From: Oscillospiraceae bacterium
GTDB taxonomy: Bacteria > Bacillota > Clostridia > Oscillospirales > Ruminococcaceae
Reading direction: 5' to 3'
Length of the DNA stretch: 9,482 bases
Assembly (NCBI GenBank): GCA_900768675.1
Contig: CAAGDT010000023.1
Coordinates: forward strand, 1 to 9,482
Shown here piece by piece: positions 6,635 through 9,482 of this stretch. Position numbers and translations under genes: made by a program. Position 1 is the first letter of the stretch; the number at the start of each line of letters is the position of its first letter. The notes under the pieces were generated by a model. The model had not been told where the DNA came from and ran no database searches. It was given only the letters and a program-made list of their open reading frames with translations.

Positions 6635-6874
6635 TTACTTGATGATGTAGTCTTCGATGTCGCTTAAGAAATCCCCGCAGTTGTCGCTGTGGAGCGTAAG
6701 CTTAAGATTGCGGCTTAAATCAAGGCTGAAAATACCCATAATCGACTTTGCGTCAATGGTGTATTTTCCTAAGGACAAATCCGCTTCATAGCTTAACTGG
6801 TTTACTTTCTTGACGAAATCCTTGACGTCATCAATGCTTACAAGTTTAATTTCTGCGGTTGTCATATCTGTCAT
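6635..6874 (-). CDS. HPr-like protein lacking the phosphorylatable histidine, first paralogue
   Basis: A 79-residue HPr-family protein and paralogue of the gene directly downstream. The two share the identical 15-residue block IDAKSIMGIFSLDLS and a similar N-terminal helix. The usual GLHARPA active site is replaced by LVSIDDV; aligning on the serine motif puts Ser13 at the His15 position and Asp15 at Arg17. Ser44 corresponds to regulatory Ser46. As with its neighbour, PEP-dependent phosphotransfer should be impossible at the normal site, so it may be a Crh-like regulator. The start at 6874 fits an AAAGGAAAGG site just upstream; an internal ATG at 6865 is less well spaced. A consensus sigma-A promoter and an inverted repeat at the expected transcript start lie just upstream. 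Function beyond family membership is inference. Confidence 0.85.
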   Translation of the reverse strand: MTDMTTAEIKLVSIDDVKDFVKKVNQLSYEADLSLGKYTIDAKSIMGIFSLDLSRNLKLTLHSDNCGDFLSDIEDYIIK

Positions 6875-6888
6875 CGTCCTTTCCTTTC

Positions 6889-6907
6889 GGATACGCTTCC
6901 CGTATCC
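6889..6907. promoter_or_regulatory. Inverted repeat at the start of the HPr-like transcript
   Basis: GGATACG (6889-6895) and CGTATCC (6901-6907) form a perfect 7-base inverted repeat around CTTCC. On the minus strand it begins about where transcription should start (near 6909) and ends 14 bases before the first start codon, next to the ribosome binding site. It could be an operator overlapping the start point, or a 5' hairpin that stabilises the mRNA or controls translation. Confidence 0.6.
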
Positions 6908-6915
6908 TTGCTCTT

Positions 6916-6944
6916 ATAATACCCGTAAAAAAGCCGAATGTCAA
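6916..6944 (-). promoter_or_regulatory. Sigma-A promoter of the HPr-like gene pair
   Basis: On the minus strand a perfect TTGACA (-35, plus-strand 6939-6944) and TATTAT (-10, plus-strand 6916-6921) are separated by 17 bases. The expected start near 6909 gives a short leader of about 35 nt that contains the GGATACG inverted repeat. This predicts strong expression unless repressed. Confidence 0.88.
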
Positions 6945-7057
6945 GCGGTTTATTTTAAAATAACAGTCTTTAGCACAAAATTCGGTGATTATGGAAGTAA
7001 TGTAAAATTTTTGAAACTTTTTTTGTGCAGTATGCACTAAGATACGAGGGCTAATTT

Positions 7058-8356
7058 ATGCGATTTGTCATACAGACCTTCGGCTGTAAGGTCAACCAAT
7101 ACGAAAGTATCGGTATTTCCAACGCCATGACAGCGGCAGGCTTTACCGAAACCGAGGATATTTCTTCGGCGGATGTTGTAATAATAAACTCCTGCACAGT
7201 AACCGAAAACAGCAGTAAAAAAGCCTGTCACGCCGTAAGAGCCGCAAAAGCGGCTAACCCAAATGGGTTGGTTGTTCTTGCGGGCTGTTTCCCCCAGGCT
7301 TTCCCCGATAAGGCAAGGGAAAGCGGCGCTGATATTATTGCAGGAACAGCGGAGCGAAACAATCTGCCAAAGCTTATAAAAGCCTTTTTTGCAGGCAGCT
7401 CTGCTTCCTCTCTCCCCGAACTACCCCGCAGCTACGAGGAGCTTGATTTCTGCCGAACAACGGGCAAAACCCGTGCCTTTATTAAAATAGAGGACGGCTG
7501 CGACCGCTTTTGCTCCTACTGCATAATCCCCTACGCAAGAGGCAGAGTGCGCTCCCGAAGTCTTGAATCCATACGGGAAGAGACTGCCGCCTGCGTTCGG
7601 GACGGGCATAAGGAAATTGTGCTTGTGGGGATAAATCTGTCCTGCTACGGAAAGGATACGGGTAAAAGCCTTGCCGACGCAGTAGAAGCGGCAGCGTCCT
7701 TCCCCGAAATTCTCCGTGTCCGGCTTTCCTCCCTTGAACCGGAGCTGCTTGACGAGGAAATGTGCAGGCGGCTTGCTTCCTGCAAAAAGCTCTGCCCACA
7801 TTTTCACCTGTCACTGCAAAGCGGCTGCGATGAGACACTTAAACGAATGAACAGGCACTACACAAGCGAGGAATACTATGAGATAGTAAGCCGCCTGCGC
7901 CGATATTTTCCCGACTGCGCCATAACAACCGATATTATGGTGGGCTTTGCGGGGGAAACGGAAGAAGAGTTTCTGAAGTCCCTTGCCTTTGCAGAAAGGG
8001 TAGGCTTTGCGAAAATACACGTTTTCACCTACTCCGTAAGAGAGGGAACTGCCGCCGCTAAGCGTACCGACCATATCCCCGAAAGCGTAAAGGCAGACCG
8101 TTATAAGCGAATGTCGGAGCTTGACAGGCGGCTCAGCGGGGAATTTCTCAGAAAACAGGTTGGAAAAACCGCAGAAATTATTGTCCAGAAGCGTACATCT
8201 CCCGATTTTGCGGCAGGACTTACCCCGAATTACACAATGATTCACGTTCCCGGCAGTAATGCACAAAAACAGGACGTAATAAAAGTCAGAATAACAGCCG
8301 CCTGCGAGGGCTTTTGTATCGGCGAGGAAGCAGGCGAAGCAGGAAAGGATTTGTAA
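7058..8356 (+). CDS. mtaB: tRNA (N6-L-threonylcarbamoyladenosine(37)-C2)-methylthiotransferase
   Basis: Radical-SAM enzyme that adds a methylthio group to t6A at position 37 of ANN-decoding tRNAs, giving ms2t6A. The 432-residue length is typical. Order of domains: N-terminal methylthiotransferase domain with cluster cysteines Cys10 (TFGCKVNQYES), Cys46 (NSCTVT) and Cys77 (AGCFPQ); radical-SAM core with CDRFCSYC (Cys148, Cys152, Cys155), followed by IIPYARGRVRSR and further LSLQSGCDETLKRMNR; and a C-terminal TRAM-like stretch. TFGCKVNQYES and the GRVRSR block favour MtaB over MiaB and RimO. The start has a GAGGG site seven bases upstream. The LysR gene follows after four bases, so the two are very likely cotranscribed. 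The gene diverges from the HPr-like pair. No confident promoter was found; TTGAAA at 7011-7016 is a possible -35 without a good -10. Confidence 0.93.
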   Translation: MRFVIQTFGCKVNQYESIGISNAMTAAGFTETEDISSADVVIINSCTVTENSSKKACHAVRAAKAANPNGLVVLAGCFPQAFPDKARESGADIIAGTAERNNLPKLIKAFFAGSSASSLPELPRSYEELDFCRTTGKTRAFIKIEDGCDRFCSYCIIPYARGRVRSRSLESIREETAACVRDGHKEIVLVGINLSCYGKDTGKSLADAVEAAASFPEILRVRLSSLEPELLDEEMCRRLASCKKLCPHFHLSLQSGCDETLKRMNRHYTSEEYYEIVSRLRRYFPDCAITTDIMVGFAGETEEEFLKSLAFAERVGFAKIHVFTYSVREGTAAAKRTDHIPESVKADRYKRMSELDRRLSGEFLRKQVGKTAEIIVQKRTSPDFAAGLTPNYTMIHVPGSNAQKQDVIKVRITAACEGFCIGEEAGEAGKDL

Positions 8357-8360
8357 TAAT

Positions 8361-9287
8361 ATGAACCTTATGCACTTAAAATATGCGGCGGAGGTGGCAA
8401 AAACCAAGTCCATCAACAAGGCGGCGGAGAACCTTTATATGGGTCAGCCAAACCTAAGCCGTGCAATAAAGGAGCTTGAAGAGTCTTTAGGCATTTCAAT
8501 CTTCAAGCGCACATCAAGAGGAATTGAAGTTACCCCTCAGGGCGAGGAGTTCCTTACCTACGCAAACAGGATTCTGCGGCAGGTAGAGGAGGTGGAGGAG
8601 CTTTACCGCTCTCCCGCCGCCGCAAAACAGCGGTTTTCCGTTTCCGTGCCCCGTGCAAGCTATATTTCCTACGCCTTTTCCGAGTTTTCAAAGGCGGTAA
8701 GAACCGACAGGGCGGCGGAGCTGTTCTACAACGAAACAAACGCAATCCAGACCATAAACAACGTGGCGGGCGGAGATTACAAGCTTGGAATACTCCGCTA
8801 TCAGACGGGCTTTGAGAAGTATTTTACCGATATTATGGAGGAAAAGGGGCTTACAGGAGAGATTATAACCGAGTTTTCCTATAAGATACTGACTAACAAG
8901 AACAGCCCTCTTGCAGGACTGCCCGAAATCCACTCAACCGACCTTAAGGACTATATAGAAATTGCCCACGCAGACCCTCACGTTCCCTCTTTGCCCCACG
9001 TTGACGTAATGAAGCAGGAGCTTTCTGAGTATGTGGACAAGCGGATTTTCGTCTTTGAGCGTGCAAGCCAGTTTGAGCTTATGGAGCATAACGACAGGAT
9101 TTTCATGTGGGCTTCTCCCGTGCAGAGGGATATTTTAGACAGATTCGGGCTTACACAGCTTGAATGTAAGGATAACAAGCGTATCTGTAAGGATATTCTT
9201 ATAAGGAAGCAGAATTATACGCTGACAGAGCTTGATAAGCGGTTTATTGAGGAGATTGTTAAGGCGAAAAGGGAGATATTCGGATAA
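8361..9287 (+). CDS. LysR-family transcriptional regulator
   Basis: A 308-residue DNA-binding regulator of normal family length. Residues 1-60 form the LysR winged helix-turn-helix, recognisable by LKYAAEVAKTKSINKAAENL, then GQPNLSRAIKELEESLG, then FKRTSRGIEVTPQGEEFL. After a linker helix (about 63-85), the rest fits the periplasmic-binding-protein-like effector domain, with RFSVSVPRASYIS opening it; this half is less conserved and the ligand cannot be inferred. The start at 8361 is favoured by AGGAAAGGA upstream (8341-8349); an ATG three codons later is less well placed. It follows mtaB by four bases and is followed by a terminator. LysR regulators often act on divergent neighbours or themselves; the HPr-like promoter region and an inverted repeat at 7025-7037 are the nearest candidate targets, though this is only inference. 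Confidence 0.92.
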   Translation: MNLMHLKYAAEVAKTKSINKAAENLYMGQPNLSRAIKELEESLGISIFKRTSRGIEVTPQGEEFLTYANRILRQVEEVEELYRSPAAAKQRFSVSVPRASYISYAFSEFSKAVRTDRAAELFYNETNAIQTINNVAGGDYKLGILRYQTGFEKYFTDIMEEKGLTGEIITEFSYKILTNKNSPLAGLPEIHSTDLKDYIEIAHADPHVPSLPHVDVMKQELSEYVDKRIFVFERASQFELMEHNDRIFMWASPVQRDILDRFGLTQLECKDNKRICKDILIRKQNYTLTELDKRFIEEIVKAKREIFG

Positions 9288-9321
9288 AAAACAGCCCGGG
9301 AGTTTTCCCGGACTGTTTTTT
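9286..9321. terminator. Bidirectional intrinsic terminator between the LysR gene and the hydrogenase gene
   Basis: ACAGCCCGGGA (9291-9301) pairs with TCCCGGACTGT (9306-9316) around a GTTT loop, with one C-A mismatch (9295/9312). It is flanked by A-runs on the left and T-runs on the right, so it can end transcription from both directions. It overlaps the last bases of the LysR gene and lies eight bases beyond the stop of the convergent hydrogenase gene. Confidence 0.9.
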
Positions 9322-9329
9322 GTAATTCA

Positions 9330-9482
9330 TCACTTATGCGTAGCATTAATCGGCGCAATAGCGTCAAGTATAGTCTTTTCAAGGGCTTCCTTGCCGTACT
9401 TGTCAACCTCTGCCTTGTTCTTCTCTCCGTGGGTAAGACAGCCTGCGCCGCCGATACAGCCGCCTGTACAAGCCATACCCTC
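9330..9482 (-). CDS. [FeFe] hydrogenase, C-terminal fragment (cut by window edge)
   Basis: The last 50 codons and stop of a minus-strand gene that continues beyond the right edge. The fragment opens with EGMACTGGCIGGAG, which matches the third H-cluster motif of iron-only hydrogenases: two cysteines (third and sixth residues of MACTGGC) expected to bind the catalytic cluster. It is followed by LTHGEKNKAEVDKYGKEAL, a tail that I associate with monomeric clostridial hydrogenases of the non-electron-bifurcating, group B-like type. That subgroup assignment rests on memory of the pattern rather than a comparison. The enzyme would link ferredoxin to proton reduction in fermentation, or act as a sensor hydrogenase. 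The fragment is only 50 residues, so domain make-up and start are unknown. Confidence 0.75.
   Translation of the reverse strand, partial: EGMACTGGCIGGAGCLTHGEKNKAEVDKYGKEALEKTILDAIAPINATHK

Noticed and set aside
7811..8419. Minus-strand open frame of 202 codons opposite the end of mtaB and start of the LysR gene
   Set aside because: It spans the junction of two clearly real genes on the other strand and its Cys/Phe/Tyr-rich translation fits no known protein. It is treated as a shadow frame.

Overview
The window looks like a chromosomal segment of a low-to-mid GC Gram-positive anaerobe of class Clostridia, probably close to Ruminococcus/Oscillospiraceae. This is inferred from strong purine-rich ribosome binding sites, consensus sigma-A promoters, tightly packed unidirectional genes, paired HPr-like genes, and a partial monomeric-type [FeFe] hydrogenase at the right edge. 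No rRNA, tRNA, insertion sequence or CRISPR array was seen.

Layout. Positions 1-370 hold the end of a small AT-rich gene of unknown function, closed by an intrinsic terminator (410-450). A consensus sigma-A promoter (515-543) starts a leader of about 280 nt. This leader can fold into a long closed structure and ends in a strong intrinsic terminator (778-812) just before the first polyamine gene. From 834 to 6296 runs a compact five-gene polyamine operon: S-adenosylmethionine decarboxylase (speD), an Orn/Lys/Arg decarboxylase of the SpeA type, spermidine synthase (speE), carboxynorspermidine/carboxyspermidine dehydrogenase, and carboxynorspermidine/carboxyspermidine decarboxylase (nspC). A terminator follows at 6307-6333. 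On the minus strand, a consensus promoter (6916-6944) drives two adjacent small HPr-like genes (6874-6371). Divergent from them, mtaB (a tRNA methylthiotransferase) and a LysR-type regulator form a second plus-strand operon, ending at a bidirectional terminator (9286-9321). The last 153 bases hold the C-terminus of a minus-strand [FeFe] hydrogenase.

How the genes work together. The operon carries both known chemistries for adding an aminopropyl unit: decarboxylated SAM through SpeD/SpeE, and aspartate semialdehyde through the dehydrogenase and NspC. Each pair alone could make spermidine from putrescine, so having both in one transcript suggests sequential use (a tetraamine product) or different amine acceptors. 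No agmatinase or agmatine deiminase is in the window, so the route from arginine to putrescine is incomplete here.

The points most worth a second look are the speD leader, where an 8-nt segment is complementary to the loop side of the terminator; the dual-route polyamine operon; and the two HPr-like proteins, which have lost the phosphorylatable histidine but kept the regulatory serine motif.
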